From Roseiarcus sp035656495 (GTDB lineage Bacteria; Pseudomonadota; Alphaproteobacteria; Rhizobiales; Beijerinckiaceae): a stretch of DNA of 64,000 nucleotides. The notes under the pieces were generated by a model. The model was not told where the DNA came from. It did not search any database and was given only the letters and a program-made list of their open reading frames with translations. A program made the position numbers and the translations under genes. Location: positions 6,625 through 70,624 of the forward strand of contig DASRSL010000135.1 in the NCBI GenBank assembly GCA_035656495.1. Direction: 5' to 3'. Shown in pieces: positions 9,026 to 17,489 of this stretch. Position 1 is the stretch's first letter; each line of letters starts with the position of its first letter.

Positions 9026-9097
9026 ATGCAAATTGTGGTTTGCCCTGTCATCCGGTGGTATGATAACTTTACTCGGGAGGTAGACCTCTGAAGACGG

Positions 9098-10102
9098 ATG
9101 AACTCCATGCAGACGCGACGATTTGGACGAACTGGATGGTCGATCTCGGAGATCGGATTCGGTACTTGGCCCATCGGGTCCGCGTGGGGCCCGGTCAGCG
9201 AATCGGAATCGATCGCGGCGCTCCATGAAGCGCTCAACCGTGGCGTCGACTTCATCGACACCGCAGATGTCTATGGCGACCACACTTCGGAGATCCTCAT
9301 CGCGCGGATGCTTAAGGAGAGGAAATCCGCGGGCAAGAGCGCGCCGATCGTCGCCACCAAGATTGGTCGACGCCTCCCTGCGCAGCAGGCCGCCTTGTTT
9401 ACCTACTCGAATCTGGCGCCGTGCGTGGAGGACTGTCTGAAAAGTCTTTCCGTCGAAGCGCTCGACCTCGTGCAGCTGCACTGCCCTCCAATCGAAACCT
9501 ACTACAGGCCCGAGGCGTTCGAGGCGATGGACCGCCTCCAGCGCGAGGGGAAGATTCGCTTCTACGGTGTCAGCGTCGAGAAAGTCGAGGAAGGGCTCAA
9601 GGCGCTGGAGTATCCCGGGGTGGTCAGCGTACAAATCGTCTTCAACATGTTCCGCCAGCGTCCAGCCGATCTCTTTCTGGAGCACGCCCGCGCGCGGCAG
9701 GTGGCGGTGATCTGCCGGGTGCCACTCGCGAGCGGGATGCTGACGGGCAAGTTCAATCCCGACACGAAGTTCGATCCGAGCGACCATCGCCAGTTCAACC
9801 GCCACGGCGAGGCATTCGATGTGGGCGAGACTTTCGCGGGCGTTCCTTACGAGGAAGGACTCGCGGCAGTGGAGGAAATCAGGCCGCTCGTGCCGGCGGG
9901 AGCGACCATGACTCAGATGGCTTTACGCTGGGTGCTTATGCATGACGCCGTGTCGGTCGTCATTCCTGGCGCGAAGAATCCGGGGCAGGCCCGCATGAAC
10001 ATTGAGGCGGCGGCTCGCGAACCTCTGTCGCCTGAGACGATGGCGCGGATCCGATCGATCTACGAGAGGCGCATCAAGTCTGCGGTGCATCAGCGTTGGT
10101 GA
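9098..10102 (+). CDS. Aldo/keto reductase
   Basis: A 334-residue (alpha/beta)8 NADPH-dependent oxidoreductase. It shows the family pattern RRFGRTGWSISEIGFGTWPIG, FIDTADVYGDHTSEIL with the catalytic Asp and Tyr, APIVATKIGRR with the catalytic Lys, DLVQLHCPP with the catalytic His, and VVIPGAKNPGQARMNIEAA at the cofactor site. A GGGAGGT site (9075-9081) lies upstream. It precedes a decayed second aldo/keto reductase and a Liv-type importer under a GntR regulator, so it may reduce an aldose or related carbonyl in the same pathway, but the link is by position only. Confidence 0.92.
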   Translation: MNSMQTRRFGRTGWSISEIGFGTWPIGSAWGPVSESESIAALHEALNRGVDFIDTADVYGDHTSEILIARMLKERKSAGKSAPIVATKIGRRLPAQQAALFTYSNLAPCVEDCLKSLSVEALDLVQLHCPPIETYYRPEAFEAMDRLQREGKIRFYGVSVEKVEEGLKALEYPGVVSVQIVFNMFRQRPADLFLEHARARQVAVICRVPLASGMLTGKFNPDTKFDPSDHRQFNRHGEAFDVGETFAGVPYEEGLAAVEEIRPLVPAGATMTQMALRWVLMHDAVSVVIPGAKNPGQARMNIEAAAREPLSPETMARIRSIYERRIKSAVHQRW

Positions 10103-10169
10103 CCGAGAGCGCCTCGCTAGGGTGGGGCGTATGCGGCGGTCCCGTCGCGGATGTGGTGGGGATTGGGCT

Positions 10170-10237
10170 GGCGTAGTCTCCGGGTTTGCCTAGCCCAAGT
10201 GATTCCGTCGCTGACGCATCGGAACGGAGACCACGCC
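10170..10237. repeat. Short inverted repeat upstream of the broken reductase
   Basis: GGCGTAGTCTCCG (10170-10182) is matched by CGGAGACCACGCC (10225-10237) in inverse orientation with 12 of 13 positions agreeing. The 42 bases between have no gene. It may be an operator pair, an RNA stem or the remnant of a mobile element end. Confidence 0.35.
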
Positions 10238-10319
10238 ATGAAGAAGGATGCCATGAGGGAGGCGGGATTGGCGGAGACGAATGCCTGCTGCAAGCGAACA
10301 GAGTCTAAGCTGCCATCCG

Positions 10320-11296
10320 ATGTCGATACCGATAGGCTACGGCACAAGCGGCCTCGGCAATCTCAACGAAGTGATCCCAGACGCCGTCGCCGACGCCACC
10401 TTGAACGAGGCGTGGCAGGCCGGCTTTCGCTATTTCGACACCTCGCCCTTCTACGGCTTTGGTTTGAGCGAGTTGCGCGTTGGCCGCTTCCTGCGCTCCG
10501 TGCCGCGGGAGAGTTTTATTCTGTCAACCAAGGTCGGACGCTATATGGCCGCCCCGCGCGGCGAGCCGGTCGACAAGCTGCATTGGGCCGGACCGCTCGA
10601 GCTGCGTCCGGTGTTCGACTACGGCTACGACGGGATCATGCGCTCGATCGAGCAATCGATCATCCGGCTCGGCTTCGAGCGCATCGATGTTCTTCTGATA
10701 CACGACGTGGACCGCTGGACGCACGGCAAAAGAATTCCCACGCATGTTTGCCGCAGCGATGGAAGGCGCCTACCGGGCCTTGGAGGAACTGCGCCAGCAT
10801 GGCCACGTCAAGGCGATCGGCGTGGGCATCAACGAATCCGACGTAACCGCAGATTTCCTCCGCGCCGGCGACTTCGATTGCATCATGCTGGCCGGCCGCT
10901 ACACGCTGCTCGATCAGAGCGCGCTCGATGTTTTCCTGCCCTTGGCGCAATCGCGCTGAGTTGACGTGTATATGGCAGGCATTTTCAATTCAGGCGTGCT
11001 TGCGAAGCCAGATTTGAAGAACGTCACCTACGACTATGCTGTGGCGCCCCGACGAGATTATCGGCCGCGCGAAGCGCATTGCAGCGATTTGCGGCGAGTT
11101 TGGCGTGCCCCTGCAAGCGGCGGCAATCCAGTTCCCTCGCGGCCACCCGGCGGTGAAGACCGTCGTGATTGGAATGAGCAAGCCGGAGCGCCTCCGTCAG
11201 AACCTGGGCTGGTTCTCGATGAAAATTCCGTCGGCGCTGTGGAGTCGGCTCAAGGAGGAAAGGCTGATCCGAGAGGATGCGCCGCTGCCGGCATAG
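10320..11296 (+). pseudogene. Aldo/keto reductase (D-threo-aldose 1-dehydrogenase-like), broken
   Basis: The reading frame of one aldo/keto reductase can be followed through three pieces. The first begins MSIPIGYGTSGLGNLNEV and contains FRYFDTSPFYGFGLSEL, STKVGRYM and IDVLLIHDVD. After HGKRI near 10735 it shifts frame to FAAAMEGAYRALEEL. That frame meets TGA at 10957-10959, just before VDVYMAGIFNSGVLAKPD. Another shift near 11035 leads to WRPDEIIGRAKRIAAICGEF and the usual C-terminus. Two frameshifts plus one nonsense codon make a functional product unlikely unless the assembly is wrong here. The family includes L-fucose/D-arabinose dehydrogenases. It lies between an intact reductase and the Liv-type importer. 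Confidence 0.8.
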
Positions 11297-11324
11297 GTGG
11301 ACAGACAGCCGGGTCATTTGGCGA

Positions 11325-11357
11325 TTGACTGCGCAGTAGTAGGGTCATAGGATGACC
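11325..11357 (+). promoter_or_regulatory. Predicted promoter with palindromic operator of the Liv-type operon
   Basis: TTGACT at 11325-11330 and TAGGAT at 11348-11353 are 17 bases apart. A perfect palindrome GGTCAT-AGG-ATGACC (11343-11357) covers the -10 hexamer. The operon ends in a GntR/FadR gene, and FadR-type sites often carry GGTC...GACC arms, so this is the best candidate for that regulator's operator. Binding is inferred. Confidence 0.55.
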
Positions 11358-11395
11358 TGGAGAATTTGAGCTTGTGCAACGAGCCGAGGCAGGAG

Positions 11396-11443
11396 GACGA
11401 ACCATGAGGTGCGCATCAAGACGAACCATGAGGTGCGCATCAA
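11396..11443 (+). repeat. Tandem 24-base duplication across the start codon
   Basis: Two exact 24-base units (11396-11419 and 11420-11443) lie head to tail. Each contains CCATGAGGTGCG, so the start codon and first codons of the downstream binding-protein gene occur twice, giving MRCASRRTMRCAS at the N-terminus. Only the first ATG (11404) follows an AGGAGG ribosome site. Confidence 0.9.
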
Positions 11444-12651
11444 TATGCCTGGCCGCGCTGACGGCGCTAATGGCCACCGGCGCCTACGCTGAAGACACCG
11501 TTAAGATCGGCGTGAACGCCGCCTTGACCGGGTCGTTTGTCTCAGCGGGAAACACGATTCACAACGCCGTCAAGCTGGCCGTGAAGCAAATCAATGACGC
11601 CGGCGGCTTTGTCGTGAACGGCAAAAAGTACAAGCTCGAGCCCTATTACCGCGACGACCGCACGGACGTGAACACGGCGATCGCGAACGCGAGGGAGCTT
11701 GTGGAGGATATCGGCGTCAAGGCGATCTGGGGCACGGAGACCCACGACTTTTCGGTCGCCATGACGAAAATCACCAACCCCGCCAAAGTGATCCAGTTCA
11801 CCGGAAACAGCTCGCTCGGCTGTTGCTTGTCCGAGGACTCGACCAGGCCAGGGGGGTCGCTGCACTACACTTTCCAGACCGAGCCGCAGGAGTTCCAGCG
11901 CAGCGGCAGCACTTCGAAGGGCGTTTTGACGCTTCTCGAGCCGATGCTCGGACATAAGCCGAAGACGTCGGCCGTGTTTGTACAAGACGACGCGGGAGGC
12001 CAGTATCTCTCCTCCCACTATGTGCTGGCGCTCAAAGCGAATGGCCAGCAGACCGACTTGATCAAGTTTCCTCCGGACACGAAGGACTTCACGCCCCTTC
12101 TCACGCGCGTCAAAGCCGACAACCCCGACATCGTGCACATCTGGTATAACGGCGACATCGTCATGATCGCCTACCCGCAGGCGGTCCAGCTCAATGTCGC
12201 GCCGTCTTATTTCTTGTTTGGCGTCGATCCAGGCGTTTGGAAGGAGCGTGGCCTCAAGTCGCCCGTGCCGATCACGCTGAGTTGCGTTCCGGTCTGCTGG
12301 GGAGCGCCTCCGTTCCAGGCCGCCAAGGACTACTTCGACCAGTATTTCGCCCTCGGCGCGCCGAAGGGGGTGCAATCCTCGGTGTCGCTCCTCTACTACG
12401 ACTATGTCGGCATGTTCGTGAAGGCGATGCAGGAGGCGGGCACCGTCGACGACACCGACAAGATCGTCGCTGCATTGGAGAAGATGAAGTACCAGGGCGT
12501 GGTGTCCCAAGTTCCACTGCAGTTCAACGACCGGCATCAGGTGACGTTCGCCACTGAAGTCTGCGCGGTGACGCCGAACACATCGGATCAGTTCAAATGC
12601 GCAGTCGAACAGCCGCCCGCCAATCCTCCGCCAGGCGATCCGGGCGGCTGA
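11404..12651 (+). CDS. Branched-chain amino acid-type ABC transporter substrate-binding protein
   Basis: A 415-residue Leu/Ile/Val-binding family protein (periplasmic binding protein 6). The start at 11404 follows AGGAGG by 7 bases. A signal sequence ends near ATGAYAE, and the mature protein starts TVKIGVNAALTGSFVSAGN, then AVKLAVKQINDAGG, typical of the family. Cysteines in LGCCLSED, LSCVPVCWG and FKCAVE are more than usual and may form disulfides. The C-terminus is a short proline-rich tail. The family binds amino acids, amides, urea or aromatic acids, and the ligand is not predictable. It heads the operon with livH, livM, livG, livF and a GntR regulator. Confidence 0.88.
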   Translation: MRCASRRTMRCASICLAALTALMATGAYAEDTVKIGVNAALTGSFVSAGNTIHNAVKLAVKQINDAGGFVVNGKKYKLEPYYRDDRTDVNTAIANARELVEDIGVKAIWGTETHDFSVAMTKITNPAKVIQFTGNSSLGCCLSEDSTRPGGSLHYTFQTEPQEFQRSGSTSKGVLTLLEPMLGHKPKTSAVFVQDDAGGQYLSSHYVLALKANGQQTDLIKFPPDTKDFTPLLTRVKADNPDIVHIWYNGDIVMIAYPQAVQLNVAPSYFLFGVDPGVWKERGLKSPVPITLSCVPVCWGAPPFQAAKDYFDQYFALGAPKGVQSSVSLLYYDYVGMFVKAMQEAGTVDDTDKIVAALEKMKYQGVVSQVPLQFNDRHQVTFATEVCAVTPNTSDQFKCAVEQPPANPPPGDPGG

Positions 12652-12851
12652 AGGGCTCGACCGATAGGCGACTCGGAAGTTGGGCGGATGCCAAGCTCAC
12701 TCTAGGCCAGCGATGTCGCTATGGTTTGTTGGCCTCAAGATGAGTTGGATCCGCTCAATCGATTCCAACCCGCCTGCGCTCGCTGGCACCAGAAAGCAAG
12801 CGGAGGAAGGAAGTTCGAAACAGGTCGTTCCTCGACGCCGAGCGTAAAGCA

Positions 12852-13721
12852 ATGGTGACCTTCATCCAGGAGCTGGTCAACAGTCTCTCCGTAGCCAGCG
12901 TCATTATCCTGATGGGCATTGGCGTCACGCTGATCTTCGGATTGACCGGCATCATCAATTTCGCCCACGGCGAATTTCTCATGCTTGGCGGCATCGGCGT
13001 CTGGGTGCTGGTCAGTAACGGGCTTGGCTACATTCCCGCGCTGCTCATATCCGTCGCTCTCGTTGGTCTCTTGGGGTTTCTTCTGGAGCGGGGATTGTTC
13101 CAGTTCACCTTGCTCCGCCCCAACAACGGTTTCATGGCGTCGCTCGGGTTATCAATCGTCCTCCAGCATGTGGTGATCCGCATTTGGAACTCGTTTTCCA
13201 AGAGCATTCCGGAACCGCTTCCCGGGGTCTGGGAGATTGGGCAGATACGGTTCATAAAGATGCGTGTGGTTGTGGTCGTCGTGACCGCCATCGTCGTCGC
13301 CGTCACCTTCTTCACAATATCCCGCAGCCGCTACGGCCTCGCGCTTCGAGCGAGCCTCGCTGACCGTCAAACCGCCGCGCTGATGGGAATCCCGATCCGA
13401 AGATACATTACGGTGATCTTCGCCTATGGCAGCGCGATCGCCGGGTTGGGTGGCGCTTTGACGATCGCTTTGTTTCCGATCACGCCGTTCGTTGGCTCCG
13501 AGATGATCATGCTGGGCTTCGCGGTCTCGCTGATCGCCGGGCTGGGCAACGTGGCCGGCGTCGTGGGCGCGGGTTTGATCCTCGGATTGGTGAACGGAAT
13601 GAGCGGCGCGTACGGAACGCCGGAGTGGACCAATGCTTACAGTTTCGGATTGATGATCGTGATCCTCATCTTCCGCCCCCAGGGCCTGTTTGGAGGCACA
13701 ATGGGGCCAGCCATTGAATAA
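12852..13721 (+). CDS. Branched-chain amino acid-type ABC permease (LivH family)
   Basis: A 289-residue permease with about eight membrane segments. The LivH hallmark GVTLIFGLTGIINFAHGEFLMLGG is at residues about 25-50, RALRASLADRQTAALMG-like sequence (ALRASLADRQTAALMGI) follows in the cytosolic loop, and AVSLIAGLGNVAGVVGAGLIL lies near the end. It lies 200 bases downstream of the binding-protein gene, a gap in which I see no gene, and overlaps the possible start of the LivM gene. Confidence 0.93.
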   Translation: MVTFIQELVNSLSVASVIILMGIGVTLIFGLTGIINFAHGEFLMLGGIGVWVLVSNGLGYIPALLISVALVGLLGFLLERGLFQFTLLRPNNGFMASLGLSIVLQHVVIRIWNSFSKSIPEPLPGVWEIGQIRFIKMRVVVVVVTAIVVAVTFFTISRSRYGLALRASLADRQTAALMGIPIRRYITVIFAYGSAIAGLGGALTIALFPITPFVGSEMIMLGFAVSLIAGLGNVAGVVGAGLILGLVNGMSGAYGTPEWTNAYSFGLMIVILIFRPQGLFGGTMGPAIE

Positions 13722-14805
13722 GGACTCACATTCGGCCGTTGCTGTTGCGCTGGACGCCGCGGAGCGTCATGGCGCCGATGGGGAAAGCACGCGCGGATTC
13801 AAGCCTTCGTGGGAGTTGGCGGCGGTAGCCGCCCTGATTGTGATAGGGGTGCTTGCACTTCCGTGGCTCAAACCAGGCTACCGTACGCTGTCTTTCGCCC
13901 TGACCACGGGCGTCACCGCCATCGTTCTGTACGGAATGGCGATCCCATTCGGCCAAGCCGGGATCATGTCCTTGGGCTATGCGGGACTCATGGGTTTCGG
14001 CGCCTATACCGCCGCCATCCTGTCGCGCGACTTCGGCATGAACATGTGGCAGGCCATGCCGTTCTCGGCGATCGTCGCCGCAGTTTTTGCCGGCTTGTTC
14101 GGGCTTCCCTCGCTGCGCATCAGCGGACATCACTTCGCCATTACGACTTACGTCATGTGCGAGCTGTTGCGCATCGTGCTTACCAACGGCGGCAAGTTTA
14201 CGGGCGCCGCAACCGGGCTCGACTTGCCGCCGATCGGCACTGTGCTCGGCATCAACATGGACAAGCTCGCGAACGCCTACCTGCTCGTGGCCGTCTTCAT
14301 GTTGGCGAGCATCCTCGTCGCCTATTTGATCGGCCGTTCGAGTTACGGGCGCACCTTGCGCTCGATTCGCGAAAACGAACAGCTGGCCCGGTCGGTCGGC
14401 ATCAACACCAATTTGCATAAAGTTGTGGCCTTCATGGTCAGCGGTCTTTTCGCCGGCGTCGGCGGCAACCTGCAGGCCTACAACTACCGCCATATCTCGC
14501 CGGACCTCTACGGCGGGTCGATCAGTCTCAATTTCGCCCTCATGGTGATGCTCGGCGGAGCGCGAACAATCTTCGGCCCATTGACCGGAGCCGTCATCGT
14601 AACCTTCCTGCCGGAGGTGATGAGAATCGACCCTGTTGATTCGCGCATCGCATACGGCTTGGCGCTGATCGCCGTGATCATGCTGCTGCCGGGCGGAGTC
14701 ATTGCTGTGACCGAGCGCGTGTATCGACGGCTAACCGAGACCGTGATCGCGACCCGGCGGGTCGGTCCGTCGCATGCGGGCTCGTCAAGCGCCAGAGGCG
14801 ACTGA
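13690..14805 (+). CDS. Branched-chain amino acid-type ABC permease (LivM family)
   Basis: A permease of up to 371 residues. The family core reads VLYGMAIPFGQAGIMSLGYAGLMGFGAY, then FGLPSLRISGHHFAITTY, and SYGRTLRSIRENEQLARSVGI in the cytosolic coupling loop. The start is uncertain: no ATG precedes the first membrane segment, so translation must use TTG (13690 or 13714) or another rare codon, perhaps coupled to the end of LivH, which it would overlap. The end abuts the LivG start (TGA-GTG). It pairs with LivH to form the channel. Confidence 0.92.
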   Translation: MEAQWGQPLNKDSHSAVAVALDAAERHGADGESTRGFKPSWELAAVAALIVIGVLALPWLKPGYRTLSFALTTGVTAIVLYGMAIPFGQAGIMSLGYAGLMGFGAYTAAILSRDFGMNMWQAMPFSAIVAAVFAGLFGLPSLRISGHHFAITTYVMCELLRIVLTNGGKFTGAATGLDLPPIGTVLGINMDKLANAYLLVAVFMLASILVAYLIGRSSYGRTLRSIRENEQLARSVGINTNLHKVVAFMVSGLFAGVGGNLQAYNYRHISPDLYGGSISLNFALMVMLGGARTIFGPLTGAVIVTFLPEVMRIDPVDSRIAYGLALIAVIMLLPGGVIAVTERVYRRLTETVIATRRVGPSHAGSSSARGD

Positions 14806-15531
14806 GTGACCGTGCTTGAGGTCAGCGGCATTCGCAAGCAATTCGGCGGGGTCGTCGCCCTGGCGGGTATCGATGTCACGATCAAGTCCGACGAGATCCT
14901 TGGCGTTATTGGGCCGAATGGGTCGGGCAAGACGACCCTGTTCAATACCGTGTGCGGTATCTATCGGCCCGATGCGGGAAGGGTTCGTTGGAACGGCGAG
15001 GACATTACTGCCAAGGCCGCCTTCCAGATCGGGCGACTGGGCATCGGACGCACTTTCCAACAGGCGATGTCGTTTCCGGCGCTGTCGGTTCGGGAGAACG
15101 TCCAGATCGCGATGGAACACGGCTCGAGGCGCGGCGAAGGGGCGATCCGCCCCTGGAGTTCGCCTGAGGAGCTTCTGGCGTTCGTCGGCTTGGAGGGTTT
15201 TGCCGACGAAAGCGCCAATGCGATGCCTTTCGGCAACCTGCGCCGCCTCGGCATCGCTGTCGCACTTGGGGGACGGCCTTCACAACTGTTGCTCGACGAA
15301 CCGGCGGCCGGGCTCAACGAAGCGGAAAGCGCCGAGCTGGTTCAACTCTTTCGCCGCGTCCACCAGCTCGGCGTCGGCGTCTGCTTGATCGATCATCACG
15401 TGGGGATGATGGCCGAACTGTGCGGTAATCTCATCGTGCTCAACTTCGGCAACAAGATCGCCGACGGCCCGACCGACACGATCCTGCGCGATGCGAAGGT
15501 CATCGAAGTCTATCTGGGAGCGCAATCATGA
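14806..15531 (+). CDS. Branched-chain amino acid-type ABC ATPase (LivG family)
   Basis: A 241-residue ATPase starting with GTG directly after the LivM stop. Walker A is GPNGSGKTTLFNT and Walker B is LLLDEPAAGLNEAES. The signature loop reads MPFGNLRRLGIAVAL instead of the usual LSYGQQRRLEIARAL, so the LSGGQ-like serine-glycine pair is not preserved in its normal form. The H-loop is in LIDHHVGMM. Its stop overlaps the start of LivF. Despite the altered signature, the order and length argue for a working member of the importer. Confidence 0.92.
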   Translation: MTVLEVSGIRKQFGGVVALAGIDVTIKSDEILGVIGPNGSGKTTLFNTVCGIYRPDAGRVRWNGEDITAKAAFQIGRLGIGRTFQQAMSFPALSVRENVQIAMEHGSRRGEGAIRPWSSPEELLAFVGLEGFADESANAMPFGNLRRLGIAVALGGRPSQLLLDEPAAGLNEAESAELVQLFRRVHQLGVGVCLIDHHVGMMAELCGNLIVLNFGNKIADGPTDTILRDAKVIEVYLGAQS

Positions 15532-16286
15532 CGCTTCTCAAGGTTGAAGACTTGTGGACTGCCTACGGTCCGATTGTGGTCAATCGCGGAATATCCTTGG
15601 AGGTCGGCGGAGGCGAAATCGTAACGCTAATCGGTCCCAACGGCGCTGGAAAGTCCACCTTGTTGAAGACGATCGCCGGGCTGAAGCGTCCGAAGAGCGG
15701 GGTGATCCGCTTGGGCGACAAGGACGTAACCGCGGTCTACGCGGACAAGATGGCGCGAAGCGGCGTTGTTCTCGTCCCTGAAGGCCGACGCATATTCCCC
15801 GCAATCACGGTGCGCGACAACCTACGCCTTGGCGGATACGCCCGCTACGATCCAGCGGGGGTGGAAAAGGACATCGCGGTGATGGAATCGTTTTTCCCGA
15901 TCTTGGCGGAAAAGCGAGAAGCGAAAGGCTCTGATCTAAGTGGAGGTCAACAGCAGATGTTGGCGATCGCACGCGGTCTGATGGCCAAGCCTCGTATACT
16001 CCTTCTCGATGAACCATCCCTCGGCTTGGCGCCGATCGTCATCAATGAAGTCCGTTCCATCATCAAGTCAGTCCGCGACAAGTTCGGCGCCGCAGTGCTG
16101 TTGGTGGAGCAGAACGCCAGCCTCGCACTGGCCGTCGCTGATCGAGGCTACATCATCCAGACGGGGCGGATCATCGCACAGGGTCCTATTGAGGATTTGC
16201 GGAACTTCGATTTGATGCGCGAAACCTATCTGGGCAACCGCCAGGATAGGAGGAACGCCGACGGCGGAGCGCGTCCGGCGTCATGA
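15528..16286 (+). CDS. Branched-chain amino acid-type ABC ATPase (LivF family)
   Basis: A 252-residue ATPase whose ATG overlaps the LivG stop (ATGA). It has Walker A GPNGAGKSTLLKTIAG, the signature SDLSGGQQQMLAIARGLM and Walker B ILLLDEPSLGLAP, all canonical. LVPEGRRIFPAITVRDNL is typical for LivF. It forms the ATPase pair with LivG. The C-terminus has a short arginine-rich extension. The stop overlaps the ATG of the regulator gene, so all six genes are probably translated from one message. Confidence 0.94.
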   Translation: MTLLKVEDLWTAYGPIVVNRGISLEVGGGEIVTLIGPNGAGKSTLLKTIAGLKRPKSGVIRLGDKDVTAVYADKMARSGVVLVPEGRRIFPAITVRDNLRLGGYARYDPAGVEKDIAVMESFFPILAEKREAKGSDLSGGQQQMLAIARGLMAKPRILLLDEPSLGLAPIVINEVRSIIKSVRDKFGAAVLLVEQNASLALAVADRGYIIQTGRIIAQGPIEDLRNFDLMRETYLGNRQDRRNADGGARPAS

Positions 16287-17086
16287 TAGCGAAAACGCCT
16301 TCGACCCGCCGCCCCCGGCCACCCTCAAAAGGCGCGATCAAGGCCGTGGGTCGGCCGCCCAACCTCCCATCGCAGGTCGCGCGGATGATATCCGACGATA
16401 TTCTCGCCGGCCGATTCAAGAATGGCGATCGTCTCCCTACTGAACGGGAATTTGCCGAAACGTTCGGGGTAAGTCGCAACGTGGTTCGCGAAGCCATCGC
16501 CAAACTAAGGTTCGACGGAGCAGTCGAGACGCGCCAGGGCGCGGGCGTGTTCGTCGTTGGAAAGTCGGCGCCATCCGCGCTGCGCATCGACGCCGAGATT
16601 CTGCGCGACAGATCGCTTTTCGCGAACCTGTTCGAGCTCCGCGCAATCCTCGAGGTCGAGGCCGCGTGTCTCGCGGCTGGCCGACGCAGCCGAAAAGATC
16701 TCGCGGCGATCAAAGGCGCTTTGGAGAGGCTTTATGAGAGCCAGAATTCGGGGAACTCGGTTGAAGCCGATCTGGAGTTTCATAGAGCGATAGGGATTGC
16801 CAGCGGAAACATCTTTGTTGCGACTTTCACCAATTTCATTTCGGAACACGTCCGGGCGAGCATCGGCAAGGCCAACGCGCGCATCGACGCCGCGACTCGT
16901 ACGCGCATCAACAAGGAGGAGCACGCGGCCATCTTTAATGCGATAAAGGACCAGGACGTCGGACGAGCCCGTGAGTCCATGAGGCGTCATATTGACCTAG
17001 CGATGGATCGCCTCGGTCTGTCCGCGCGCTCGAGGCAACCTATAACTGCGACGATAACAGCGAATGATGCCGGGCCAAGCAGGTAG
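16283..17086 (+). CDS. GntR/FadR-family transcriptional regulator
   Basis: A 267-residue regulator overlapping the LivF stop by ATGA. A basic N-terminal tail precedes a winged helix (RMISDDILAGRFKNGDRLPT, EREFAETFGVSRNVVREAIA, RQGAGVFV). The C-terminal all-helical FCD ligand domain contains LFELRAILEVEAACLAA, DLEFHRAIGIASGN with metal/ligand residues, and HAAIFNAIKDQDVGRARESM. FadR/FCD proteins respond to organic acids, and this one likely controls the importer operon through the palindrome at 11343-11357. Confidence 0.93.
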   Translation: MIAKTPSTRRPRPPSKGAIKAVGRPPNLPSQVARMISDDILAGRFKNGDRLPTEREFAETFGVSRNVVREAIAKLRFDGAVETRQGAGVFVVGKSAPSALRIDAEILRDRSLFANLFELRAILEVEAACLAAGRRSRKDLAAIKGALERLYESQNSGNSVEADLEFHRAIGIASGNIFVATFTNFISEHVRASIGKANARIDAATRTRINKEEHAAIFNAIKDQDVGRARESMRRHIDLAMDRLGLSARSRQPITATITANDAGPSR

Positions 17087-17171
17087 CGAGGGAGTGCGGG
17101 GAGGTGCACTTTGAGTCGATGTATCGCAAGGGATCTTCTTGAGCGCGTCCCGGCCGACCGCGGTTAGCCCC

Positions 17172-17462
17172 TCACAGCGTCAAGAGCGGCACTCCCGGCA
17201 GACCGGAGAAGTCGTCCGCGTTGATCGTCAGCAAGGCGTAGGCGTGCTCGATGGCCTGGGCTGCGATCCACAGATCGTTATAGCGTGGTCGAGGCGATCG
17301 ACCAGCCTGCTTGACGGCGGCTGCAAGCACGCCAAAGGCAGCAGCGGTATCCTTTGTAACGGCCAAGACTGGCCGAGTCTCCACCTGCCGCAAAAAAGCG
17401 GCGCGTACGGCCCGTTCGGCCGGATCAACACAGACTTCAACGCCGAATAGCGCCGATCGCCT
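17172..17462 (-). pseudogene. PIN-domain (VapC-like) toxin, N-terminus missing
   Basis: The frame read leftward from about 17462 gives FGVEVCVDPAERAVRAAFLR, then QVETRPVLAVTKDTAAAFG and RYNDLWIAAQAIEHAYALLT, ending INADDFSGLPGVPLLTL. This matches the C-terminal two thirds of VapC ribonucleases, with the NDLWIAA and T.N..DF residues that belong to the active site. The first 40 or so residues, including the DTN motif, are absent, and there is no good start or VapB gene. The lost end lies next to the dispersed repeat at 17490. A shorter product from an internal start would lack catalytic acids. Confidence 0.65.
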
Positions 17463-17489
17463 CGAACCGGGCGGAATGTCAAGGCAGGA

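Noticed and set aside
9040..9097. TCAT...ATGA dyad before the aldo/keto reductase as a second GntR operator
   Set aside because: Arms are only four bases and do not resemble the palindrome at 11343-11357.
10237..10348. Short ATG-led frame MKKDAMREAGLAETN before the broken reductase
   Set aside because: Too short and without similarity; it may be a leader or chance frame.
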